Of a DNA stretch of 64,000 bases, positions 33,316 through 41,168 are shown in pieces. The translations under genes were made by a program, and so were the position numbers. Each line of letters begins with the position of its first letter. Position 1 is the stretch's first letter. Origin of the DNA: Alphaproteobacteria bacterium (lineage in GTDB: Bacteria > Pseudomonadota > Alphaproteobacteria > UBA6615); the NCBI GenBank assembly GCA_002722515.1, contig PBMH01000024.1, positions 1-64,000 of the forward strand, given 5' to 3'. The notes beneath the pieces were generated by a model that was given only the letters and a program-made list of their open reading frames with translations, did no database searches and was not told the DNA's origin.

Positions 33316-33827
33316 TCCTTCGCACCCTCGAACCGCGTGACCGTCCGGTCCATGCCACCCCCTGCCAAGTCCTGCGCGCCCGCATGGGTGATTGCGTGAA
33401 CGGTGATCTCGCTGCCCTCCACCTCCACCGAAACAGTGCCCGGCGTCAGGGTGATCGAGTTCGCATAGGTGACGAGGCCCACCGCGGATTTCTGGGTCGC
33501 CTGCACATTGATAAGGGTTGGGCTAATGGGCAGCGACGGCGACAGGATAATTTTCGAAACACTCAATCCTGATCTTATAATCTCTAGGAGCAACCAAGGC
33601 CAAAACCAAACGGCACGACCGAGAAGATCGATTGGATGACCTTCGCGGTCGATGACCGCCATCCGCGTGCCTAGCGCCACCACAAGCAGAGAACTTACCG
33701 CGCCGATTGCCAGAAGCAACGGTGTGTAGTGGCCAGACAGGACCAGCCAAAAAACGTAGATGATCACAACTGCGCTCGTAAAATACAGCACGTGATGTCC
33801 CTCAACCTCGAAATAAGAGTCCGCCAA
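33312..33827 (-). CDS. mrpE: Antiporter subunit E (MrpE)
   Basis: A 171-aa MnhE-family protein and the first gene of the antiporter operon. Two or three N-terminal helices (VVIIYVFWLVLSGHYTPLLLAIGAVSSLLVVALG) are followed by the conserved cytoplasmic half LLEIIRSGLSVSKIILSP and TYANSITLTPGTVSVEVEG. The divergent 164-nt region to the MFS gene at 33992 should hold the operon promoter, though none is convincing by eye. Confidence 0.92.
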   Translation of the reverse strand: MADSYFEVEGHHVLYFTSAVVIIYVFWLVLSGHYTPLLLAIGAVSSLLVVALGTRMAVIDREGHPIDLLGRAVWFWPWLLLEIIRSGLSVSKIILSPSLPISPTLINVQATQKSAVGLVTYANSITLTPGTVSVEVEGSEITVHAITHAGAQDLAGGGMDRTVTRFEGAKE

Positions 33828-33991
33828 TTACCCCAGTCGCTATCGGCGCCAGCCCCATTTTACGACTTTGTTCGGATTACTCCTGCGGTATTACTATTCC
33901 CATTGAAGGCTTGCAAGACGTCCAGCTTAACAATCGAAACTGCACCGGAACCAACCTATCGGGACACCGGCTATGCTTGTAAGGAACGAAC

Positions 33992-35197
33992 ATGTCCGCG
34001 CGAATGATCATCGCCGCGATGTTTGCCGCCCATGTAATGAGCATGACCGGCTTCGCCGCGTTTCCAGCACTATTACTGCCGTTGCAGGACAACTGGGATT
34101 TATCCAACACTCAGGCCGGATGGATTAGCGGTATCTACTTCGCGGGGTACGTAATCGCAGTCGGTGCAATCGTCCCCTGGACGGACCGAGTTGATTCAAG
34201 GTGGATATATCTGGCTTGCCTCATGCTGTCGGCGGTCGGCCTCGCCGGATTTGCCACCCTGGCCAATGGCTTCTGGTCCGCAATTACCTGGAATGCGATA
34301 CAGGGTGCCGGCGTCGGCGGCACCTACATGTGTGGCCTTAAGGTGCTCACCGACCGTCTACCACCCCCGATACCCTCGCGAGGGATAACAATCTATACGT
34401 CTGGTTTCTCAGTCGGGGCTGGTGTTTCCTTCGCACTGAATGGCTTAATTGGTGCAGAGTTTGGTTGGCCCTGGGCTTTCGGTGTCGCCGCCATTGGCCC
34501 TGTTATCGCCGCAACCATTGTGCTGCTACTACTGCGCTCGTATGCGCCGTTACCTGAGGAGCGCCCTACCACTAACACTTTCGACTTCCGACCCGTCCTT
34601 CGAAACCGGACCGCTATGGGGTACGTCCTTGGTTATGCTGGACATTCTTGGGAGTTGTTTGCACTTCGCGGCTGGATCGTTGCGTTCCTAGTGTTCGCTG
34701 GAGAAAAGGCCAACGGCACGGCAAACGCCGAAGCAGCGGTTATCGCAGCGATCGCGAATCTAGCAGCGGTCGCGGCCAGCATTATCGGCAACGAACTCAG
34801 CGAGGTATATGGGCGGTGGCGTATTACGAGGTTAGCTATGCTCGCGTCATTTGTTACCGCCTTGCTAATGGGTTTGAGCCCGGGCCTACCCTTCTTCGTT
34901 GTGGTTATTCTATTCTTCATCTATAGCGGCTTCGTAATGGGTGACTCAGGATCTCTAACCGCTGGGGCAACTCAAGCCGCTGCGCCGGGCTATCGCGGTA
35001 TGACACTAGCCGTCCATTCCCTGTTCGGTTTTAGCGCCGGCTTCATGGGACCACTAGCTGTGGGATTGGTGCTAGATGCTAGCGGAGGCCAAACGTCAGC
35101 AACGGCATGGCTCCTCGGTTTCGCGACGATCGGGATTGGATCGCTCGCCGGTGCCACCGCGATGACCTTTTTCGGGCGCCGAATGAGCGAAGGATAA
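33992..35197 (+). CDS. MFS transporter (CynX/NimT-like)
   Basis: A 401-aa major facilitator with 12 hydrophobic segments. A motif-A-like loop (VPWTDRVDSRWIY) follows helix 2, and GVGGTYMCGLKVLTDRLPP lies after helix 4. Overall similarity is to the cyanate/nitrite-type MFS group often found next to catabolic operons. It is divergent from the Mrp operon and 85 nt upstream of coxG on the same strand, so it may be linked to the cox-type locus, but no substrate can be deduced. Confidence 0.84.
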   Translation: MSARMIIAAMFAAHVMSMTGFAAFPALLLPLQDNWDLSNTQAGWISGIYFAGYVIAVGAIVPWTDRVDSRWIYLACLMLSAVGLAGFATLANGFWSAITWNAIQGAGVGGTYMCGLKVLTDRLPPPIPSRGITIYTSGFSVGAGVSFALNGLIGAEFGWPWAFGVAAIGPVIAATIVLLLLRSYAPLPEERPTTNTFDFRPVLRNRTAMGYVLGYAGHSWELFALRGWIVAFLVFAGEKANGTANAEAAVIAAIANLAAVAASIIGNELSEVYGRWRITRLAMLASFVTALLMGLSPGLPFFVVVILFFIYSGFVMGDSGSLTAGATQAAAPGYRGMTLAVHSLFGFSAGFMGPLAVGLVLDASGGQTSATAWLLGFATIGIGSLAGATAMTFFGRRMSEG

Positions 35198-35281
35198 ACG
35201 AAGTGTAGAGCCCCACTTGTCCGATATCTAGTACAGGACTAATTTTCACAACATCTATCTGAGACACCAAGGATCCCATTC

Positions 35282-35893
35282 ATGCAAATGTCCGGCGAGT
35301 ACAAAATAAATGCACCCCGCGAGAAGGTTTGGGCCGGGCTCAATGACCCGGACGTCCTAAAACTTTCTATACCTGGTTGCGAACAGATCGAGCAGACTTC
35401 CGAAACCTCCTTTGAGGCCCAGGTCACGGCGAAGGTCGGCCCGGTAAAAGCAAAATTCAACGGCGCAGTGGAGCTAACCGATATTGATGCGCCAAATGGA
35501 TATCGTATTTCGGGCGAAGGCAAGGGCGGTGCTGCAGGATTCGCTAAGGGCGGCGCAAACATTAAACTCGAGGAGGATGGTGACGGTACCCTGCTCAAAT
35601 ATGAAGTTGACGCGCAGGTTGGCGGAAAACTAGCACAACTGGGTGCACGCCTGATCGATGGCACCGCAAAGAAGATGGCCTCGCAGTTTTTTGAGAATTT
35701 CGCCGAAGCGGTTACCAACAATGATTCGATCGACCGACCTGACGAGGAAACCAGCGACACTGGTTCTACGGCCCCGCCGCCGTCATCGGAAAACACGGCC
35801 CCCACAGGAAAGGCAATTCCAAAGGTGGACGCAAAAATATTGGCCCTCGTGCTCATTGTAGCCGCCGTCGCCCTCTACGCGCTTTTTGGTTGA
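35282..35893 (+). CDS. coxG: CoxG-like SRPBCC carbon monoxide dehydrogenase subunit G
   Basis: A 203-aa protein with an N-terminal SRPBCC/CoxG domain: MQMSGEYKINAPREKVWAGL, DPDVLKLSIPGCEQIE, then YEVDAQVGGKLAQLGARLIDG. A proline/threonine-rich linker follows residue ~155, and a C-terminal helix (ILALVLIVAAVALYALF) anchors it in the membrane. In CO-oxidising bacteria CoxG is implicated in attaching CO dehydrogenase to the cytoplasmic membrane. It precedes coxS by 160 nt on the same strand. Confidence 0.92.
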   Translation: MQMSGEYKINAPREKVWAGLNDPDVLKLSIPGCEQIEQTSETSFEAQVTAKVGPVKAKFNGAVELTDIDAPNGYRISGEGKGGAAGFAKGGANIKLEEDGDGTLLKYEVDAQVGGKLAQLGARLIDGTAKKMASQFFENFAEAVTNNDSIDRPDEETSDTGSTAPPPSSENTAPTGKAIPKVDAKILALVLIVAAVALYALFG

Positions 35894-36055
35894 TAATCGA
35901 CCCGGGTTTCTTTCCATATTCTAACGTTTTTAATACGTAGCGCCTTGACGACACGCGCAATGCAGCGGAAACTCTATGTACTAGTAAATGTGCCGTAATG
36001 CGGGGCGCCGCGTAGAGGCTCAATAAGGAACGACCCGAAATCAGGGAGAAATACG

Positions 36056-36523
36056 ATGCCCACCGTATCCATGACGGTGAATGGAAAATCCGTTTCGGCC
36101 GACGTCGAGTCACGGACACTTCTCGTTCAGTACCTTCGCGAACATCTTGGCCTAACCGGCACCCATGTTGGTTGTGACACTAGCCAATGCGGGGCGTGTG
36201 TAGTTCACGTAAATGGTGAATCTCTCAAGTCTTGTACCGTTCTCGCAGCCCAGGTCGAGGGGGCTGACCTGACCACCATCGAAGGTCTCGCCAATGGTGA
36301 CGAACTGCACCCAATGCAGGAAGCGTTTCGTGAAAACCACGGGCTGCAGTGCGGCTTCTGTACTCCCGGTATGGTGATGAGCGCACTGGACCTCGTTCAA
36401 AAGAATTCTGATCCCAGCGAACAAGATGTCCGCGAATGGCTTGAGGGAAACCTCTGCCGCTGCACCGGCTACCACAATATCGTAAAGTCTATTCTCGCCG
36501 GCGCCCAAGCACTGAAGGGTTAG
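36056..36523 (+). CDS. coxS: CoxS-type [2Fe-2S] subunit of a CO dehydrogenase-family enzyme
   Basis: The iron-sulfur small subunit of a xanthine-oxidase-family molybdenum hydroxylase, 155 aa. The plant-ferredoxin-type cluster site is [21 protein letters not shown] and the second cluster site CGFCTPGM...CRCTG; all eight cysteines are present. It starts with a GGAGAAA site 6 nt upstream. The order S-L-M, with L next, is that of form II (BMS-type) aerobic CO dehydrogenases and not form I (M-S-L). Confidence 0.93.
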   Translation: MPTVSMTVNGKSVSADVESRTLLVQYLREHLGLTGTHVGCDTSQCGACVVHVNGESLKSCTVLAAQVEGADLTTIEGLANGDELHPMQEAFRENHGLQCGFCTPGMVMSALDLVQKNSDPSEQDVREWLEGNLCRCTGYHNIVKSILAGAQALKG

Positions 36524-36527
36524 CACG

Positions 36528-36893
36528 GTGACCGGAACGGGCATCGGCGCTTCCATCAAGCGGGTTGAGGACCAGCGCTTCCTCACGGGCAACGGACACT
36601 ACACCGACGACATCAACCGTCCAGGCCAAGGCTACGCTTGGATTCTGCGATCGCCCCGCGCAGACGACCTACCTAACTTTTTAGTTACAACCCAAAGCGT
36701 CATGGGCGCCTCGAACCCACTTGAGGTAAAGGGCGTAGGCGAAGTGGGTGCGATTGGTTCACCTCCCGCCGTAGTAAACGCCATTCTTGACGCACTGGCA
36801 CCACTCGGTGTCGAAGATATTTCAATGCCCGCAACACCTAACAAGGTGTGGCAAGCCATCCATGATTCCAGTGTCCGCCAGGCGGCGGGATAA
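36528..36893 (+). pseudogene. coxL: coxL remnant: large molybdenum subunit with a ~2-kb in-frame internal deletion
   Basis: The 121-aa reading frame joins the two ends of a CoxL large subunit. Residues 1-43 (GIGASIKRVEDQRFLTGNGHYTDDINRPGQ...) are a normal CoxL N-terminus. From residue ~43 (PRADDLPNF...) to the end (LEVKGVGEVGAIGSPPAVVNAILDAL, MPATPNKVWQAI) is a normal C-terminus. About 650-680 residues of the usual ~780-800 are missing, including all Mo-cofactor loops and the active-site loop (AYRGAGR- or AYRCSFR-type). The catalytic-Glu segment GVGE remains. The frame is open from its GTG start to its own stop. The join falls in RSPRADD, where N-terminal RSPHA and C-terminal MPRADD sequences of the family share a short GC-rich match, suggesting microhomology deletion. 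An assembly collapse is the alternative. Confidence 0.87.
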
Positions 36894-36914
36894 CGTCTGG
36901 CGAAGGAGAAAAAA

Positions 36915-37712
36915 ATGTACGAATTCAATTACCAGAAGGCAAACTCCGCGGCCGATGCCGTACAGGCCGTAAATTCCTCTGACGACGGACAGTTTCTCGC
37001 GGGAGGCATGACCCTAATCCCAACCATTAAACAGCGCCTAGCCCAGCCATCCGATCTGATCGACCTTGCAGGCATCAACGACCTCGTTGGAGTAGAGGAA
37101 GGTGAGGGCTCAGTTACAATCAAAGCCATGACGCGCCACGTCGATGTCGCAAACAACGACATCGTCAAATCAAAGATTCCCGCTCTCGCGAACCTTGCTG
37201 ATAATATAGGCGACCCTCAGGTGCGTAATCGCGGTACAATCGGCGGCTCACTAGCCAACAACGACCCCGCGGCCGACTATCCCGCGGCCGTTCTTGGCCT
37301 AAACGCTACGATTATTACGAACACGCGCGAGATCATCGCCGAGGATTACTTCGACGGCATGTTCACCACATCCCTTGAAGAAGGCGAACTGGTCACAGCT
37401 GTCCGGTTTCCCATCCCCGATAAAGCCGCCTACACCAAGTTCCCCAACCCGGCATCACGTTATGCACTTGTGGGTGTAATGGTCGCACAGACCAACGGCG
37501 AGATACGGGTCGCCGTAACCGGAGCAGGACAGGACGGCGTGTTCCGGGCAAGCGATATTGAAAGTGCACTGTCGGGTAGCTGGACTGTGGACGCCGCCAA
37601 AGACGTAAAGATGTCTGATGAAGGGTTAAACTCCGATATCCACGCGTCTGCCGATTATCGTGCCCATCTGATATCGGTTATGGCGAGCCGTGCAGTAGCT
37701 GCCGCAGGCTAA
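36915..37712 (+). CDS. coxM: CoxM-type FAD-binding subunit
   Basis: The medium FAD subunit of a molybdenum hydroxylase, 265 aa. FAD-binding motifs AGGMTLIPTIKQRLAQP and TIGGSLANNDPAADYPAAVL (the two pyrophosphate loops) are intact, followed by the CO_deh_flav C-terminal domain. It passes electrons from the iron-sulfur clusters to the acceptor. It starts 21 nt after the coxL remnant with AAGGAG upstream. Intactness of coxS and coxM contrasts with the broken coxL between them. Confidence 0.93.
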   Translation: MYEFNYQKANSAADAVQAVNSSDDGQFLAGGMTLIPTIKQRLAQPSDLIDLAGINDLVGVEEGEGSVTIKAMTRHVDVANNDIVKSKIPALANLADNIGDPQVRNRGTIGGSLANNDPAADYPAAVLGLNATIITNTREIIAEDYFDGMFTTSLEEGELVTAVRFPIPDKAAYTKFPNPASRYALVGVMVAQTNGEIRVAVTGAGQDGVFRASDIESALSGSWTVDAAKDVKMSDEGLNSDIHASADYRAHLISVMASRAVAAAG

Positions 37713-37737
37713 GCGTAATTAACGAAATTTATTTGGC

Positions 37738-37762
37738 ACGGCCGGAGCTTCGCTCCGGCCGT
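37738..37762 (+). terminator. Perfect 11-bp hairpin after coxM
   Basis: ACGGCCGGAGC and GCTCCGGCCGT are perfectly complementary around a TTC loop, followed by ACGTTTTCG. The stem is strong and GC-rich; the U-tract is weak. It sits in the 173-nt spacer between coxM and the MoxR gene. It may terminate or attenuate transcription so that the structural genes (S-L-M) and maturation genes (D-E-...) are expressed at different levels. Confidence 0.5.
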
Positions 37763-37885
37763 ACGTTTTCGCCAGGTTGGCCGAATACGGCGCGTGCGCT
37801 ATATCTCACGCAAAGGTAACGTCAACCTACACCAAACAACCCTCAACATACCCCATTGGAACCGAAGAACCCCGGATGAAATCCA

Positions 37886-38809
37886 TTGAGCAGTATACCT
37901 GAGAACGTAGAAAGCACCCTCGATCTACTTGCCACTGGCAACTACGTGCCAGATCGCAGCCTTTCGACGGCTATTTATTTGTCACTGAGACTCGGCCGCC
38001 CTCTTTTCCTTGAAGGAGAAGCCGGAGTCGGCAAGACCGAGATCGCCAAAGTTCTGGCAGAAACACTCGGCCGTCGCCTCGTACGCCTGCAGTGTTACGA
38101 GGGCCTCGATGTCGCGTCAGCTGTATATGAGTGGAATTACTCCGCACAGATGATCGAGATAAGGTTGGCCGAAGCAGAGGGTGCAGCCGATCGCGAACGG
38201 CTAACGAAAGATATCTTTTCCAATCAGTTCCTAATCCATCGCCCCCTCCTGCAGGCACTAGACCCCGCCGCCGATGGCCCACCTGTGCTCCTGATCGATG
38301 AGCTTGACCGCACTGACGAAGCCTTCGAGGCCTACCTGCTTGAGATCCTGTCGGACTTCCAGATAACCATCCCTGAATTAGGAACGGTGCGAGCAGAAAA
38401 ACCACCAATTGTAATCATCACTTCAAACCGCACTCGAGAGATCCACGATGCGCTAAAGCGGCGCTGTTTCTATTATTGGGTCGATTATCCTGATGCTACC
38501 CGCGAACTGGAGATTCTCGCGATCAAGGCACCCCAAGCGAACGAACGCCTCTCTCGCCAAGTGGTTGATTTTATTCAAAATCTGCGCACTATGGATTTGT
38601 TCAAGGTGCCGGGTATCGCTGAAACAATCGACTGGGCGTCTGCCCTACACCAGCTCGACATTATTGAACTGACCCCTGATGCGATAGACGACACACTCGG
38701 CGTCCTACTGAAATACCAAGACGATATCGCGAAGATCCGCGGCAGCGAGGCTGCAAGGATCTTGGATGAAGTCAAAAGTGAGGTCGCCCTCACCCAGGTT
38801 GCGACGTAG
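37886..38809 (+). CDS. coxD: CoxD-type MoxR AAA+ ATPase
   Basis: A 307-aa AAA+ ATPase of the MoxR family. Walker A GEAGVGKTE (residues ~48-56) and Walker B LLIDELDR are present, with sensor 1 in IITSNRTREIHDALKRRCFYYW. In the CO dehydrogenase system CoxD is required for maturing the Cu-Mo site of CoxL. The frame opens at TTG (MSSIPENVESTLDLL); there is no in-frame ATG nearby, so TTG is the probable start. The partner coxE follows 5 nt downstream, the standard MoxR-vWA pair. Confidence 0.92.
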   Translation: MSSIPENVESTLDLLATGNYVPDRSLSTAIYLSLRLGRPLFLEGEAGVGKTEIAKVLAETLGRRLVRLQCYEGLDVASAVYEWNYSAQMIEIRLAEAEGAADRERLTKDIFSNQFLIHRPLLQALDPAADGPPVLLIDELDRTDEAFEAYLLEILSDFQITIPELGTVRAEKPPIVIITSNRTREIHDALKRRCFYYWVDYPDATRELEILAIKAPQANERLSRQVVDFIQNLRTMDLFKVPGIAETIDWASALHQLDIIELTPDAIDDTLGVLLKYQDDIAKIRGSEAARILDEVKSEVALTQVAT

Positions 38810-38814
38810 GCGCC

Positions 38815-40122
38815 GTGTCCGAGAAAGCCATTCCAAACGAGGCTCGCCCAGCCATTAAGGCCAAGGCAAAGCTCGACGATATCAACGACGATACAAACGA
38901 AGGACCGAGCAAGCTCGCAAACAACATCATGCACTTTGCGCGTGTTCTTCGTGCCGCTGGACTTCCCGTGGGCCCAGGGAAGGTGATCGAGGCCGTCAAC
39001 GCCGTTGAGACGGTGGGGCTAACTCATCGAGATGACTTCTACTGGGCACTGCACGCGGTTTTTGTGAACCGGCGCGACCAACGCGAGATTTTCGATCAGG
39101 CCTTCCACGTCTTTTGGCGCAATCCAAAATTTCTAGAGCGGATGGCCTCTCTGGTATTGCCCTCTTTTGTCGATCCAGAAGCAACACAGAATGCCGAGGA
39201 AATGAATCGGCGACTAGCGGATGCCCTTAAACAGGAGAATCTAGATTCTCCCGGCGAGACCGAAGGCGATCATGATGATGAGGAACCAGAGATAACAGTC
39301 GATGCGGTAATGACCTTCTCGGCCAATGAAGTCTTGCAACAAACAGATTTCGAAAAGATGTCAAACGAAGAACTAGAGGCCGCCAAACGCGCTATCGCCC
39401 GCATGCAACTGCCAATCATGGAGGTACCAATCCGGCGTTTTCGTCGGAACGCCCGCGGCGAACGGATTGACATGCGCGCTACGCTACGTGCATCCCTACG
39501 CGGCGGTGGCGGGTCGGTACCGCTGCAATACCGTAGCCGCCAGCGCCGCCACCCCCCGTTGGTCGTATTATGCGACATATCCGGTTCAATGAGTCGGTAT
39601 TCCCGCATGATCCTTCATTTCATGCATGCAGTGACAAACGACCGCGACCGCGTGCACACCTTCCTATTCGGTACTCGGCTTACAAACGTCACCCGTCAGC
39701 TTCGCTATAGGGATGTTGACGAGGCACTTGATCGCGTGGCCGAGGCGGTCGACGACTGGTCCGGAGGCACCCGAATCGGACACGCCCTCCATGATTTTAA
39801 TACCAGTTGGTCACGGCGAGTATTGGGCCAAGGCGCAGTCGTCTTGCTCATCACCGACGGCCTCGATCGAGATGCGGCCGATGGTCTTGATACAGAGATC
39901 GAACGCCTCCACATGTCCTGCCGCCGCTTGATCTGGCTTAACCCGCTCCTACGTTATAATCGTTACGAACCGAAGTCTCTAGGCGCTCGGGCTATGCTGC
40001 CGCATACTGACGAGTTCCGGTCGATCCATAACCTGCAGAGCCTAGAGCAACTCGCAGAAGCTTTGTCCCGAAAGGATTGGCATGGAACCTTCCAAACATT
40101 ATTCAATCAGGAGGCTGCGTAG
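38815..40122 (+). CDS. coxE: CoxE-type von Willebrand A domain protein
   Basis: A 435-aa VWA_CoxE-family protein starting at GTG. The N-terminal region has an acidic stretch (SPGETEGDHDDEEPEITV). The C-terminal vWA domain has the MIDAS motif CDISGSMSRYSRM at ~residues 256-268, and the Thr in SGGTRIGHAL with LLITDGLDRD. It acts with MoxR-like CoxD in post-translational maturation of CO dehydrogenase. Its TAG overlaps the GTG of the next gene by one base. Confidence 0.92.
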   Translation: MSEKAIPNEARPAIKAKAKLDDINDDTNEGPSKLANNIMHFARVLRAAGLPVGPGKVIEAVNAVETVGLTHRDDFYWALHAVFVNRRDQREIFDQAFHVFWRNPKFLERMASLVLPSFVDPEATQNAEEMNRRLADALKQENLDSPGETEGDHDDEEPEITVDAVMTFSANEVLQQTDFEKMSNEELEAAKRAIARMQLPIMEVPIRRFRRNARGERIDMRATLRASLRGGGGSVPLQYRSRQRRHPPLVVLCDISGSMSRYSRMILHFMHAVTNDRDRVHTFLFGTRLTNVTRQLRYRDVDEALDRVAEAVDDWSGGTRIGHALHDFNTSWSRRVLGQGAVVLLITDGLDRDAADGLDTEIERLHMSCRRLIWLNPLLRYNRYEPKSLGARAMLPHTDEFRSIHNLQSLEQLAEALSRKDWHGTFQTLFNQEAA

Positions 40123-40469
40123 TGAGTGAAACAGTGATCGACCTGCACGCTCTGAACCATGACGACGTCGTCGAGAAGGCTGCGGCATGGCGAGAAACTG
40201 GAAAAAAAGTCGCGCTTGCCACCGTTATTGCCACATGGGGGTCGTCCCCCCGTCCTGTGGGCAGCCAACTAGCCGTCGATGAAGACGGCAACATGATAGG
40301 TTCTGTCTCCGGAGGCTGCATCGAGGGGGCCGTGGTGCATGAGGCGCAAGAAGTCATGTCGGACGGTAAGCCACGATTGCTCGATTTCGGTGTTTCCAAC
40401 GAAATGGCCTGGGAGGTCGGCCTCGCCTGCGGTGGCAAGGTCGAGGTCTGGGTCGAACGGCTGGACTGA
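40122..40469 (+). CDS. XdhC/CoxI N-terminal domain protein
   Basis: A 115-aa XdhC N-terminal domain. The tracked ATG at 40077 lies in coxE; the GTG at 40122 has CAGGAGG 8 nt upstream and overlaps the coxE stop (TAGTG). The motifs ATVIATWGSSPRPVGSQLAVDEDGNMIGSVSGGCIEGAVV are characteristic of XdhC, which binds molybdenum cofactor and inserts it into molybdenum hydroxylases. The Rossmann-like second half is a separate gene 6 nt downstream. Split XdhC pairs are known in CO-dehydrogenase-type loci. Confidence 0.9.
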   Translation: MSETVIDLHALNHDDVVEKAAAWRETGKKVALATVIATWGSSPRPVGSQLAVDEDGNMIGSVSGGCIEGAVVHEAQEVMSDGKPRLLDFGVSNEMAWEVGLACGGKVEVWVERLD

Positions 40470-40475
40470 GCCAAC

Positions 40476-41168
40476 ATGCGCCCCGAAACACTCGTATCCC
40501 TACTAGCCGCACGCGCCTCAAAACAGCAGGTTGCGCTGGTATCACACCTCGAGACCGGTGAGCAGACACTGGTGTTTCATGATCGAACGGCGGGCGACCT
40601 CGAGCTCGATGAGACAGCCATTTCCGCAGCACGCAACGCACTGAACGACGACAAGTCGGGGCGACTTCAGACGGGCAACACACCCCTGTTTGCCCAAGTA
40701 TTCAACCCGCCCAAGAGGATGATCATTGTAGGTGCGGTCCATATCGCACAACCTCTCGTCATCCTCAGCCAAACATCGGGCTACGAGACCATCATCGTTG
40801 ACCCGCGCGGCGCGTTCGCCACGCGTGACCGGTTCCCGGGTGTAACTATGAGCGAAGACTGGCCGGACGATGCACTGAAAAACATGGCAATTGATAACCG
40901 GACAGCAATTGTTACGCTCACCCATGATCCAAAACTTGACGACCCAGCACTACGTATTGCTCTGCGTTCTGAAGCTTTCTATGTTGGGTCCCTAGGCAGC
41001 AAACGCACCCATGCGGGACGCGTCGAGCGGTTAACCGAGGCCGGTTATACTGGCGAAGAAATCGAGCGCATCCACGCCCCCATTGGCCTCGACATCAATG
41101 CGAAGAGCCCGGCTGAAATAGCGGTTTCAATCATGGCACAGATCACCCAGATCTTGCGCAACGCATGA
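40476..41168 (+). CDS. XdhC/CoxI C-terminal (Rossmann) domain protein
   Basis: A 230-aa XdhC_C protein. The glycine-rich Rossmann segment MIIVGAVHIAQPLVILSQTSGYETIIVDPRGAFATRDRFPG is followed by YVGSLGSKRTHAGRVERL and APIGLDINAKSPAEIAVSIMAQI, all typical of XdhC C-termini. Together with the preceding 115-aa protein it forms the Mo-cofactor insertase/chaperone for the cox-type enzyme. The stop overlaps the next gene by 4 nt (ATGA). Confidence 0.9.
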   Translation: MRPETLVSLLAARASKQQVALVSHLETGEQTLVFHDRTAGDLELDETAISAARNALNDDKSGRLQTGNTPLFAQVFNPPKRMIIVGAVHIAQPLVILSQTSGYETIIVDPRGAFATRDRFPGVTMSEDWPDDALKNMAIDNRTAIVTLTHDPKLDDPALRIALRSEAFYVGSLGSKRTHAGRVERLTEAGYTGEEIERIHAPIGLDINAKSPAEIAVSIMAQITQILRNA

